In this document: piece by piece, positions 26,122 to 33,326 of the stretch
How the letters are laid out: every line of letters begins with the position of its first letter
Position numbering within the stretch: the stretch's first letter is position 1
Assembly: GCF_000935125.1 (NCBI RefSeq)
Contig: NZ_JRKI01000026.1
Location: 186,001 to 250,000 of the forward strand
DNA from: Streptomyces natalensis ATCC 27448
GTDB taxonomy: Bacteria; Actinomycetota; Actinomycetes; Streptomycetales; Streptomycetaceae
Direction of reading: 5' to 3'
Length of the DNA stretch: 64,000 nt
Translations under genes and position numbers: made by a program
The notes under the pieces: model-generated
The model's input: only the letters and a program-made list of their open reading frames with translations
What the model was told of the DNA's origin: nothing
The model's database searches: none

Positions 26122-26318
26122 TTGGTGGGGTTGGCCACTCAATTCTTCTCCGATGAGCAGATGGAGGGGCTGCGGTGCTACCCGGACACACGCTGCCGTG
26201 GCTGGGGTTCGTGCCCGATGACATCTGGTCGCTTCCGCAGGCTGCGGTGTTGCGGTTGGCGAATCAGTTGGCGGTGTTCCCGGGGTCGCTGGAGCAGTAC
26301 GGGCGGCGGGCGCACCCA
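26122..26318 (+). pseudogene. Remnant of Tn3-family transposase N-terminus (tnpA)
   Basis: LATQFFSDEQMEGLRCYPD (frame of 26122) followed, after a deletion and frame change, by TLPWLGFVPDDIWSLPQAAV, LRLANQLAVFPGSLEQYGRR is the DUF4158 region at the start of many actinobacterial Tn3 transposases. About 60 of roughly 1,000 codons remain. The first 22 codons are in frame with the toxin ORF downstream, so transposase start and toxin now share one frame. Confidence 0.75.
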
Positions 26319-27639
26319 GGCGAAGAACCTGGAGGAACACCGTCCGGTCACCTACAACATGCAGGGAAGTAGCCAGGACACCACGCCGAAGTGGACATCG
26401 GACCTCCCGCAACTGCTGGCCCGGCACGACATCATCGCGCTACAGGAGGCAGGCCCGCTACCGGCCCGGAATCAGGAAGGGCCCTTCAAATACGTGGATT
26501 CGACCATGGTGGGTGACGAGACCGTCTACCACTACACCCGCAACTTCGGCACCAGGACCAGCCCGATCAACCGGCACGTGTATTTCCTGGAGACCGACCC
26601 CAGGGGACACCGGGTCAACTTGGCCATGGTCACCGAGAATCGGGCCAACCAGATCTGGACGGTGCCCGCCCAGTTGCGTAGCTCCCGTGCGGCGTTCGGG
26701 CTGCGGTACGGCCGGACCGTGTTCTTTACCGTGCACGCGCGGTCCAGGGGGCACGGCCCCGACGTGCCTGCCCTGGTGCGGCACATCGACAACCCGGTAC
26801 GCGCGGCGGGCTACGATTTCGCGATCCTGGGCGACTTCAACCGTGAACCTTCCTCGCTGAACGGCAGGATGCCCGCCAACGCGCACATCTTCCGGTCAGG
26901 CCGGGTCACCCAGCAGGCCGGTGGCGAACTGGACTACATGATCGCGTCCCGCAATATGGGCCGGCTCGGGCTGCGCTACCAGGGGCGCCTGTTCGGCGGC
27001 CTGTCCGCCGACCATTACCCGGTCGAGTTCGGGGTGATCCCGATCCGGGCAGCGGCGGGCTTCCAGATCGGCAGCTACAGCAACCACGGTGGCGTCGGGG
27101 AGCGGGTGCTGGATGTGCGCAAGGGCAACAGCGCCAACGGCACGCACATCATCACCTACGACTCGCACAACGGCCTGAACCAGGCGTTCCGGTTCGTGCA
27201 GAGTCAGCACGGCGGTGGCGCGTACGTGATCCGCAGCATCAGGACCGGCAAGTGCCTGGACCTGCGCCGCGGCGACCGGTCCCGCGCCGGCGACTACGTC
27301 CACGAGTGGGACTGTCAGGGACAACGCAGCCAGGACTGGCTGGTGGACATCTGGGACGCCGACCCCGGCGCGCTGGGGCTGGTCAATGTCGTCACCAAGG
27401 ACTGCCTTGACGTGCTGGGCAACAGGACCGGCAACGGCCGCTGGGTCGGCATCTGGAAGTGCAACGGCAAATACAACCAGAAGTGGACCTTCGAGTACCG
27501 GGGAAGCACGTTGGGCTTCGACAGCTCCCAGGCCGCCACCAATCCGGGCCTGCTCTCACCGCCCGCCGATGCGGCGGATGAACCGGTCGCGGCGGACGAG
27601 CAGACCGGCACTTCGATGGATGCGGGGGGTTCGAGATGA
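26122..27639 (+). CDS. CdtB-like nuclease fused to ricin-type lectin domain
   Basis: The ORF (505 codons from a TTG at 26122) has, from about residue 72, a domain closely resembling cytolethal distending toxin subunit B: VTYNMQGSSQ, ALQEAG (E109), HVYFLETDPRGHRVNLAMVT, FFTVHARS (H205), GDFNREPSS (D238, N240), ELDYMIA (D271), SADHYPV (D297, H298). All catalytic and metal-binding residues of the DNase I/EEP fold are kept. Residues about 310-460 form a ricin-type beta-trefoil with QxW-like repeats (QAF 354, QDW 404, QKW 453) and paired cysteines. In Gram-negative CDT the lectin-like CdtA/CdtC are separate chains; here nuclease and lectin are one protein. No signal peptide is present: residues 1-70 come from tnpA and out-of-frame tnpA sequence, so the native start is probably lost. 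The next gene overlaps by 4 bp. Confidence 0.85.
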   Translation: MVGLATQFFSDEQMEGLRCYPDTRCRGWGSCPMTSGRFRRLRCCGWRISWRCSRGRWSSTGGGRTQAKNLEEHRPVTYNMQGSSQDTTPKWTSDLPQLLARHDIIALQEAGPLPARNQEGPFKYVDSTMVGDETVYHYTRNFGTRTSPINRHVYFLETDPRGHRVNLAMVTENRANQIWTVPAQLRSSRAAFGLRYGRTVFFTVHARSRGHGPDVPALVRHIDNPVRAAGYDFAILGDFNREPSSLNGRMPANAHIFRSGRVTQQAGGELDYMIASRNMGRLGLRYQGRLFGGLSADHYPVEFGVIPIRAAAGFQIGSYSNHGGVGERVLDVRKGNSANGTHIITYDSHNGLNQAFRFVQSQHGGGAYVIRSIRTGKCLDLRRGDRSRAGDYVHEWDCQGQRSQDWLVDIWDADPGALGLVNVVTKDCLDVLGNRTGNGRWVGIWKCNGKYNQKWTFEYRGSTLGFDSSQAATNPGLLSPPADAADEPVAADEQTGTSMDAGGSR

Positions 27640-28490
27640 GCCGGAGAATGAGCACCGCGGTGGTAACGGCGCTGGTCTTGGCGCTGACCATGGCCACGCC
27701 CGCCGGAGCCGCGCCGCCGCCGGGCCTCGGCCCAGTGGGGAAGTCTGTGGCGCTGGGTAGCTCCTTCGCCGCTGGTCCGGGGATTCCGCCGAGACAGCCG
27801 GGCAGCCCGGCCGGGTGTGGTCGTTCACGGAACAACTACGCCAGCGTGGTGGCACGCCATGATGAACTGGACCTGCACGACGTGTCGTGCTCCGGGGCGG
27901 ACACCAACAACATTCTCACCGCCCCGCAGGGTGGCAGGCCGCCGCAGATCAGGGCCGTTACCCGGGACACCGCACTGGTCACCATCACGATCGGCGGCAA
28001 CGACGTCGAATACCTGGGCAGCCTGACCGCGTACTCGTGCCAGAACAGCCAGGGCAAGAACTGCGCGGCCGTGGACCAGAACAGGATCAATCGCGAACTC
28101 CGGTCCGTCGCCTCGTCGATCGGCAAGGTGGTCGACGCGGTCCACCGGCGGGCCCCCGACGCGCGGGTGCTGCTGGTAAACTACCTGACCATATTGCCGC
28201 TCACCGGGCCGGTGTGCGACGGGGTTCCGTTGACGGACGACCAGGTGTGGTTCGAACGGTTGGTCGCGTCCAGGCTGGAGGCCGCCACCGACGAGGCCGC
28301 CAGACGTCATGACGCGAGGGTGGTCAACGCCGCCACCGCGAGCAGGCAGCACCATGCCTGCTCCAGCGACCCGTGGGTGGAGCGGTACCGGACGCAACCG
28401 GGACGGACGCCCTACCACCCCAACAAGACCGGGATGTCCAAGGTCGCCAGCCTGGTCGAGGCCACCATAGATGCGGGTCATGGCCGCTGA
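27636..28490 (+). CDS. Secreted SGNH/GDSL-type hydrolase
   Basis: 284-residue protein with a Sec signal peptide (MSRRMSTAVVTALVLALTMA, cleavage near PAGAA). SGNH blocks are recognisable: block I VALGSSFAAGPG (the usual GDS is GSS, with the Ser kept), block III GGNDVEYLG, block V PYHPNKTGM, and cysteine pairs as in Streptomyces/Mycobacterium secreted lipases. ATGA overlap with the toxin ORF indicates coupled translation. It could be an esterase/phospholipase acting with the toxin on membranes or a release factor; this is inference. It ends at 28490; 28491-28845 holds no recognisable gene. Confidence 0.88.
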   Translation: MSRRMSTAVVTALVLALTMATPAGAAPPPGLGPVGKSVALGSSFAAGPGIPPRQPGSPAGCGRSRNNYASVVARHDELDLHDVSCSGADTNNILTAPQGGRPPQIRAVTRDTALVTITIGGNDVEYLGSLTAYSCQNSQGKNCAAVDQNRINRELRSVASSIGKVVDAVHRRAPDARVLLVNYLTILPLTGPVCDGVPLTDDQVWFERLVASRLEAATDEAARRHDARVVNAATASRQHHACSSDPWVERYRTQPGRTPYHPNKTGMSKVASLVEATIDAGHGR

Positions 28491-28844
28491 TCCGGTCAGC
28501 AGAATGCTGGTGGCCTGCGCAGAGCCACTAGCAAACGCGCAAGTACGTTCGGGGTGCAGGGAGCATGATCCGCGGTGGACGCAGGTCGATGGTCGACAAC
28601 GCGGTCAGGTAGCAGGGCTCGAACAACAGTGGACCGGAAACGGCGGTACGGCGCTCATAGAGCAGGTGAGCAGGCTAGACACAGAAAGGGTCGCCTCGCT
28701 TGGCGTTGCCAGCGAAGCCTGACTCCATAGCGTAAAACGCGGCGCAGATCGGCTGCTCAGCAAGCCATCACCACTCACGCACAGTACAAACGCCGGTCTC
28801 CGGCCTAGCGTGCGATCCGGTTCCGACGTAGGTCCCACCCCGCC

Positions 28845-29027
28845 TCCCCGGCCTTCGGCCTCACCGCTGCCGCCACACCTACGCGACCCGCCTGCGCCAA
28901 AGAAAGCGGAGCCAACCCCGCCCAGGTCCAGGCCCTCCTCGGTCTGGCCTCCGTCGAAACCGCTGCCCGCTACTTCCGCGCCGGCCAGACCGAACAAGCC
29001 GAAGTCGTCGAGCGCGTCTTCGAATAA
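28845..29027 (+). pseudogene. Remnant of a tyrosine recombinase (TnpI/XerC-like) C-terminus
   Basis: PHRCRHTYATRLRQ (the HxxR box) is followed after a frameshift by GANPAQVQALLGLASVETAA and RYFRAGQTEQAEVVERVFE with the catalytic Tyr in ARYFRAG, then a stop. It lies 15 bp inside the right inverted repeat. Some Tn3-family elements (Tn4430, Tn5401 type) resolve cointegrates with a tyrosine recombinase instead of a serine resolvase, so it is probably the resolution gene of this element. Confidence 0.75.
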
Positions 29028-29042
29028 CCCCAGCCCAACAGA

Positions 29043-29077
29043 TTCGTTGGATTTTCCGCGTTCGCTACGGCTACCCC
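29043..29077 (-). repeat. Right terminal inverted repeat of the Tn3 element
   Basis: Reverse complement of 25995-26029, identical over 35 bp, ending CGGCTACCCC at 29077. Followed directly by the second TCGAC copy (29078-29082). Confidence 0.92.
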
Positions 29078-29082
29078 TCGAC

Positions 29083-29773
29083 ATGCCGGGCAAGATCGCT
29101 GCGATGCCGCGTTTACGCAGGTAGGTGCGGAAGCCGCGGGAGCTGTAGGCCTTGTCGGCGATGACCTGGTCGGGCCTGCAGCGGGTGCGGCCGAGGCCGG
29201 TGCGTGGAACGCGAATGCATTCCAGGAGGGGCCGTGCGCAGGTGCTGTCGTGGCGTTGGCCGGGTGATGGCATGATGGCGAGCGGGCGGCCGAGGCCGTC
29301 GCAGGCGAGGTGAATTTTGGTGGTCAGTCCGCCTCGGGATCGGCCGAGGGCGTGATTGTCTGGTTCGTCCGGCCGACGGATCCCCCTTTTCGGCCTGTCG
29401 CGGCGGCGTGCTGGCGGGCACGGACGATGGTGGAGTCGATCTGGACAAGCCAGTCGATGTCGCCGGCCGCGTCCGCCTCGGCCTGGATCTGCTGGAGTGC
29501 TCGGGTGAACACGCCGTCCAGGGCATAGCGGCGAAAGCGGGTGTCGACCGTCTTCCACGGTCCATAGCGTTCCGGCAGGTCACGCCAGGAGATCCCGGTC
29601 CGGATCTTGTAGACCATCCCGTTGACGACCTGTCTGTCCGACACGCGCGGCCGCCCAGTCGCGGCCCGCGGCATCAGCGGAGCGAGTAACTCCCACTCTT
29701 TGTCGGTGAGTTCATGACGGCGTATCACCCCACCATGATCCACCACCGCGAGTGATCTTTGAAGACGGACCCT
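29083..29773 (-). mobile_element. Truncated IS5-family insertion sequence with frameshift-type transposase
   Basis: The minus strand encodes HELTDKEWELLAPLMPRAA, GMVYKIRTGISWRDLPERYG, DGVFTRALQQIQAEADA, VQIDSTIVRARQHAAATGRK. After a change of frame at the AAAAGGGGG run near 29387 it continues DEPDNHALGRSRGGLTTKIH, LACDGLGRPLAIM and ADKAYSSRGFRTYLRKRGIA. This is a two-frame IS5-type (IS427-like) DDE transposase, normally made by frameshifting. The outer left end (GGGTCCGTCTTC, minus strand at 29773) is intact, but about the last quarter of the protein is missing at 29083-29095. The element interrupts an XRE gene. Confidence 0.8.
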
Positions 29774-30037
29774 AGTGGAGGCACACCTCCTACGAGGCGA
29801 TCTTGGCATCTGGCTCGGAGGCGGCGCGGCAGCCAGGAGATCGGACAGCGAGACGTCGAGGGCGCCGGACAACTCGCGTAGCGTCCCAAGGCTGTTGACG
29901 GGAATCGTGTCCCGTTCGACCTGGGAGACCCAGCTTTCTGAGCGGTCGATCATCGCGGCCAAGTCCCGCTGCGGCCATCCCTTGCGCCTGCGGGCCTTGG
30001 CGATCAATTTCCCGGGCGTCAGTTCGTTCCCCGCCAC
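29774..30037 (-). pseudogene. XRE-family HTH protein truncated by IS5-type element
   Basis: VAGNELTPGKLIAKARRRKG followed by WPQRDLAAMIDRSESWVSQV, ERDTIPVNSLGTLRELSGAL is a canonical HTH_3 domain starting at GTG 30037. After about 85 codons the frame runs into the IS end at 29773, so the C-terminal (probably TPR-like or sensory) part is gone. An upstream in-frame start at 30175 is possible but its added sequence is not HTH-like. Confidence 0.7.
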
Positions 30038-30301
30038 TGGGCAAGCCCCCGAGGTCCCGCATCCCCACCGCGTGAGCAAAGCACCGCTGAGTGTGCTTGT
30101 TGATTTGACTCCCGAGGACACGATCGAGATCTGATCGGATCCTGTTTCGTCCTGGGTGGTCTGCACATACATCACGGAACCCTCATGGACACTGATGGAC
30201 TTCAGGTTGCAGCGCAGCGGAGCGCGGCGTGCGGGGCCTCGTACCAGCCAGGCCGGCCAACGTCCCTCCGGCTTCCCACCGAGATTGGACGGGGGCCGAC
30301 G

Positions 30302-30973
30302 TCAATGGCTCTTCAGCAGCATCCTCCGCGCACCGACCGAGCCCAGTTCCGCCAGGACATGGACAATCGAGGGGTTGACCAGCCCATGCCGGGTGACCGG
30401 AGCCGTCCAGGACTGGACCTCCACGGTCACGCCGGCGTCGGCGAACCGCGCGGCATCCAGATACGCGGCGCCCGGCGCGCCCGTCACGTAGGTGGTCCCG
30501 CCCACTTCACGGACCAGCTGCAGCACCAACTCGCCCTTGGTGCCCTTGGCCGATAGCTGTGAGGCTCGCACGACTGGACGGTTCTCGCCGAGCAGGGAGA
30601 GTGTGGCCTCGAACGTGCGCCGGCAAACGGCCTCGATCGTGCCGGCCGGCGTCCCGTAGACGCTCTCCAGATACGGCACCACAGCCCGCCAGTGCGGACG
30701 TTTGCCGTAGCAGCTCTGCAGCGTCTTACGGTGCTTGGTCCACCCGTCGCAAAGTTCCACCTCGCGCCAGGACACCTCGCGTGACCCCTGGGCGGGCAAC
30801 CGCAGGATGACAGGGCGTCCGTCCGGGGTCTCGACGAGCGTGCGGTCCTCCCATTTGGTCGAGGAACGTGCGAACTTGACACTGTCCAGCCAGACGAAGA
30901 GATCGGCGGACACTACCCGATTCCACACATGGGCCCTTGCCCAGTAGGTGGGTTGGAGCATGGCTACCCTCAT
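30302..30973 (-). CDS. WbqC-like family protein
   Basis: 223-residue protein with the WbqC-like pattern MRVAMLQPTYWARAHVWNRV, VWLDSVKFARSSTKWEDRT, ILRLPAQGSREVSWREVEL. WbqC relatives are found in sugar/O-antigen and natural-product clusters and may add or transfer groups to nucleotide sugars; the biochemistry is poorly known. Its start overlaps the stop of an upstream gene remnant (ATGA), so it once belonged to an operon. Confidence 0.87.
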   Translation of the reverse strand: MRVAMLQPTYWARAHVWNRVVSADLFVWLDSVKFARSSTKWEDRTLVETPDGRPVILRLPAQGSREVSWREVELCDGWTKHRKTLQSCYGKRPHWRAVVPYLESVYGTPAGTIEAVCRRTFEATLSLLGENRPVVRASQLSAKGTKGELVLQLVREVGGTTYVTGAPGAAYLDAARFADAGVTVEVQSWTAPVTRHGLVNPSIVHVLAELGSVGARRMLLKSH

Positions 30974-31074
30974 GCGGGGCTCCCGTCCTCGACGAGGCGC
31001 AGTATCGGGAACGCCTCTGCGTACGGGACTCCGACCGTGCTGCCGCGCAGGGCCTGAACGGGCAGGACCAGCAT
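30970..31074 (-). pseudogene. C-terminal remnant of the gene upstream of the WbqC-like gene
   Basis: A 34-residue frame LVLPVQALRGSTVGVPYAEA plus FPILRLVEDGSPA ends in a TGA that overlaps the WbqC-like start by the ATGA arrangement. It is cut at about 31075, where unrelated lectin-gene sequence begins. The tail is too short to identify; the arrangement shows a lost co-transcribed partner. Confidence 0.4.
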
Positions 31075-31078
31075 CGGA

Positions 31079-31426
31079 TCAGCAACCCGCCATCTTCCCG
31101 TAGGCGATCCAGACCTCGCCCTTGTTGTTGAGGCTGACGTTCCCGGTCTTGTGCAGCCCGGTGTACTTCCCGCGGTACTTCCTGAGCTCCCCGACGGGCG
31201 ACTCCAGCGTCATGTAGGGGGAGTCGGGCTTCCAGTCCCCGGAGAACTTCGCGTAGACCTCGTTGGTCCCGTCGGTGCCGCTCGCCCAGCAGGCGCGGGA
31301 GCCGGAGTAGAGCACGAAGTTGCCGTCGAACTGCATCTCCAGGCGGTAGCTGCCGTTCTGGAGACAGTGGCCGGGGATGAGCCTGTCGCTGAAGGACGTG
31401 CCGTCGCTGCGGCACTGCTCAAGCAC
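31079..31426 (-). CDS. Bulb-type (B-lectin) mannose-binding-like small protein
   Basis: 115 residues from a GTG at 31426. The motif MQFDGNFVLYSG corresponds to the QxDxNxVxY carbohydrate-binding signature of bulb lectins, and LECRSDG/SLNNKGEVWIAYG supply partial repeats. No signal peptide precedes it: the upstream frame closes within a few codons, and three cysteines hint at an originally secreted protein, so the 5' end may be missing. Streptomyces secrete several such lectin-like proteins. Role unknown. Confidence 0.65.
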   Translation of the reverse strand: MLEQCRSDGTSFSDRLIPGHCLQNGSYRLEMQFDGNFVLYSGSRACWASGTDGTNEVYAKFSGDWKPDSPYMTLESPVGELRKYRGKYTGLHKTGNVSLNNKGEVWIAYGKMAGC

Positions 31427-32104
31427 CCACGTTCCTCATGCAGGCTGCCTTTCGTGAGCACCTTGAGCCACAGGCGCAGAGAGTACCGAGAGCACTACGT
31501 TAAGTCGTCGGGATTGTGGAACTCTCACCCGTCACGCCCGTGAGGGCCGACGCAGTCGCGGACAACGGCCGCCGAAGAGTTTCGGCCCGGGTCAACGCCA
31601 GCGTGACGGGCACCCGAACGCCCCCGGCAGGGCGCAAACCGGGGAGCGTTTGAAGCACCACGACCGCGCCCCCGCCAGCCGTGCGGAACGCCGGACGGGT
31701 GGCGAGACAGGGACAACCCCAGGTGGAGGCGGAACACCTCCGTCCGCAATGGCTCTGGCGCCCCGAATCCGGGCATCCGGGGGAGCTGCCCCCTATCGCC
31801 TCGGGCATCGATCCCCACGGCCAGAAACCGAAGATCCAGTGAGGTGTGGCACTGAACAGTTCCCTGCGCCACTGAAGTACCACCTGAACTCTTTCGTGCG
31901 CTACTGAACTATTCACTGCTGTTCAACAAGCGCGGCAATGTTCCACCCGAAACGGGCGACAACGATGGGTATCGCGACTTGTAAGCACCCTGCTCGTTCC
32001 GGTCGCCGCGGAACGGAACACCTGCGGGTGTGGCCCTGCAAACACTTCCGACTAAAGGCTTGTCCCGCAATGATCGATTAGGCGGGCCGGATGGCCTCTG
32101 TGGC
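31427..32104. other. Non-coding stretch with a tandem duplication
   Basis: No supported gene is seen. A 32-bp imperfect tandem duplication lies at 31851-31914, described separately. The right end borders a decayed transposase. Confidence 0.4.
31851..31914. repeat. Two 32-bp tandem units with ACTGAA motifs
   Basis: Units 31851-31882 and 31883-31914 share CTGAAC at position 2, TGCGC near position 15 and ACTGAA near position 21, so CTGAA occurs four times with 20- and 12-bp spacing. The phasing (32 bp, about three helical turns) is that of a multi-site regulator binding array. No gene is clearly driven by it. Confidence 0.5.
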
Positions 32105-32520
32105 GGGGTGTCCTAGGTCCATCCGGCGAGGGCGAGGTTGTGGAGGTGGGCAATACCGAGCATCGCGTGGTGAACGCCGTCGCCCTTGAGGCGGCAGTCT
32201 CGCAGAATCTTCACCCCTTCATTCGGGCGAAGGCGCGCTCGACGCGGGCGCGGACCTTGCGGTGCAAGCAGTTGTGCTCCTCCTTCCAGCCCGGGAGTTC
32301 GCTCAGGCCGGGCTCGCGACGGTGCGGGATGACCAGCCCGGTGCCGCGGTGGCCACCGTCGGCGATGGCAGGTCGCCAGCTCGCCGCCCCAGCCGGTGAA
32401 CAGCGCCTGACCTCCGGTTCGGCCGGCGGGATCCGCAGGGCGGCGTCCTTGGATCCCCGCGGGCGGTTCATCTCGTCGATCGGGCACTCGACGACCCGCC
32501 CGGTCATCCGATGGATCTCG
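32105..32520 (-). mobile_element. Decayed DDE transposase (IS5-superfamily-like) 3' part
   Basis: Minus-strand peptides RGSKDAALRIPPAEPEVRRC, ADGGHRGTGLVIPHRREPGL, KVRARVERAFARMKG and, in another frame, VKILRDCRLKGDGVHHAMLG, IAHLHNLALAGWT form the C-terminal half of a DDE transposase of the IS5/DDE_Tnp_4 kind. A frameshift near 32215 and the missing N-terminus make it non-functional. It lies upstream of clpP and may supply DNA to its promoter region. Confidence 0.65.
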
Positions 32521-32640
32521 ACCTTGTGCCGCAGTTCCAGGGAGAGATTTGTGAGATGTCAGCCCTCAGCGAACAGCAAAACAGCCTCTGACCTGGGACT
32601 TTTAGCTGATCACTAGAATCCGGTCCCATTCCAACGGGAT

Positions 32641-32665
32641 GTACGTCCTGTACATTTTTTACAGA
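32641..32665. promoter_or_regulatory. Overlapping inverted repeats before clpP
   Basis: TGTAC-N5-GTACA (32641-32655) overlaps CTGTA-N7-TACAG (32649-32665), ending 20 bp before the clpP start. The symmetry suggests an operator. It does not match the ClgR or LexA boxes I know. Confidence 0.5.
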
Positions 32666-32684
32666 ACAGAGGAGAGGAGCGGTC

Positions 32685-33320
32685 ATGCTGCGACCGACGG
32701 CCCGCTACGTCCTGCCGGAATTCACCGAGCGCACCACCAACGGGACGCGCACCCTGGATCCGTACTCCAAGCTGCTGGGCGAGCGGATCATCTTCCTGGG
32801 CACCGCGATCGACGACACCTCCGCGAACGACGTGATGGCCCAGCTCATCCACCTCGAACACGCCGCCCCGGAACAGGACATCTCGCTCTACATCAACTCC
32901 CCCGGCGGCTCCTTCACGGCGATGACCGCGATCTACGACACGATGCGGTTCGTCTCCTGCGACATCGAGACGGTGTGCCTGGGGCAGGCCGCCTCCTCGG
33001 CCGCGGTGCTGCTGGCCGCCGGTACGCCGGGCAAGCGGCTGGCGCTGCCCGGCGCCCGGATCCTGATCCACCAGCCGTCGCTCAGCGAGCCGGTCCAGGG
33101 CCAGGTCACCGATCTGGAGATCCAGGCGACGGAAATGCTGCGCACCCGCGAGAAACTGGAGGAGCTGCTCGCCGAACACACCGGTCAGCCACGGCAGGTG
33201 ATCGCCGCGGACATCGAGCGCGACAAGATCTTCGACGCGCCGTCGGCACAGGAATACGGCCTGATCGACGGGCTCACGCGCGGGCGTAAGCAGCAGTCCG
33301 TCCCGTTCGGCGTGCGGTGA
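32685..33320 (+). CDS. clpP: ATP-dependent Clp protease proteolytic subunit
   Basis: ClpP peptidase, 211 residues with no long propeptide. Catalytic triad: Ser in GQAASSAAVLLAAG, His in ARILIHQPS, Asp in ERDKIFDAPSAQEYGLID. GAGGAGAGGAG ribosome-binding site. Streptomyces have several ClpP paralogues (ClpP1/P2 core, ClpP3/P4, ClpP5); this copy is single, not paired with a second clpP or with clpX, so it is an accessory paralogue. Its unusual promoter repeats suggest separate regulation. Followed 6 bp later by a small gene. Confidence 0.93.
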   Translation: MLRPTARYVLPEFTERTTNGTRTLDPYSKLLGERIIFLGTAIDDTSANDVMAQLIHLEHAAPEQDISLYINSPGGSFTAMTAIYDTMRFVSCDIETVCLGQAASSAAVLLAAGTPGKRLALPGARILIHQPSLSEPVQGQVTDLEIQATEMLRTREKLEELLAEHTGQPRQVIAADIERDKIFDAPSAQEYGLIDGLTRGRKQQSVPFGVR

Positions 33321-33326
33321 GCCGGG

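Larger units (their letters stand above)
25995..29077. mobile_element. Tn3-family transposon relic carrying a CdtB-like toxin module
   Basis: The 3,083-bp segment is bounded by inverted repeats identical over 35 bp, starting GGGGTAGCCGTAGCG (25995-26029 and, inverted, 29043-29077), and by a perfect direct 5-bp duplication TCGAC (25990-25994, 29078-29082). GGGG-starting ends of about 38 bp and 5-bp duplications are Tn3-family hallmarks. Inside the left end is a fragment of the DUF4158-type N-terminus of a Tn3 transposase; inside the right end is a broken tyrosine recombinase. The middle carries the toxin and SGNH genes. With tnpA gone the element cannot move on its own but could be mobilised in trans. 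Confidence 0.9.

Noticed and set aside
28605..29558. A 317-codon minus-strand ORF spanning the Tn3 right end and IS5 element
   Set aside because: Only its first half is transposase; the rest is antisense of the recombinase remnant and non-coding DNA, so it is a chance fusion.
31851..31914. PhoP (PHO) box array
   Set aside because: The spacing is 20/12 bp rather than 11-bp direct repeats and the GTTCACC core is absent.
32641..32665. LexA/SOS or ClgR box before clpP
   Set aside because: TGTAC-N5-GTACA does not match the GAAC-N4-GTTC or GTTCGC-N5-GCGAAC patterns I know for those regulators.
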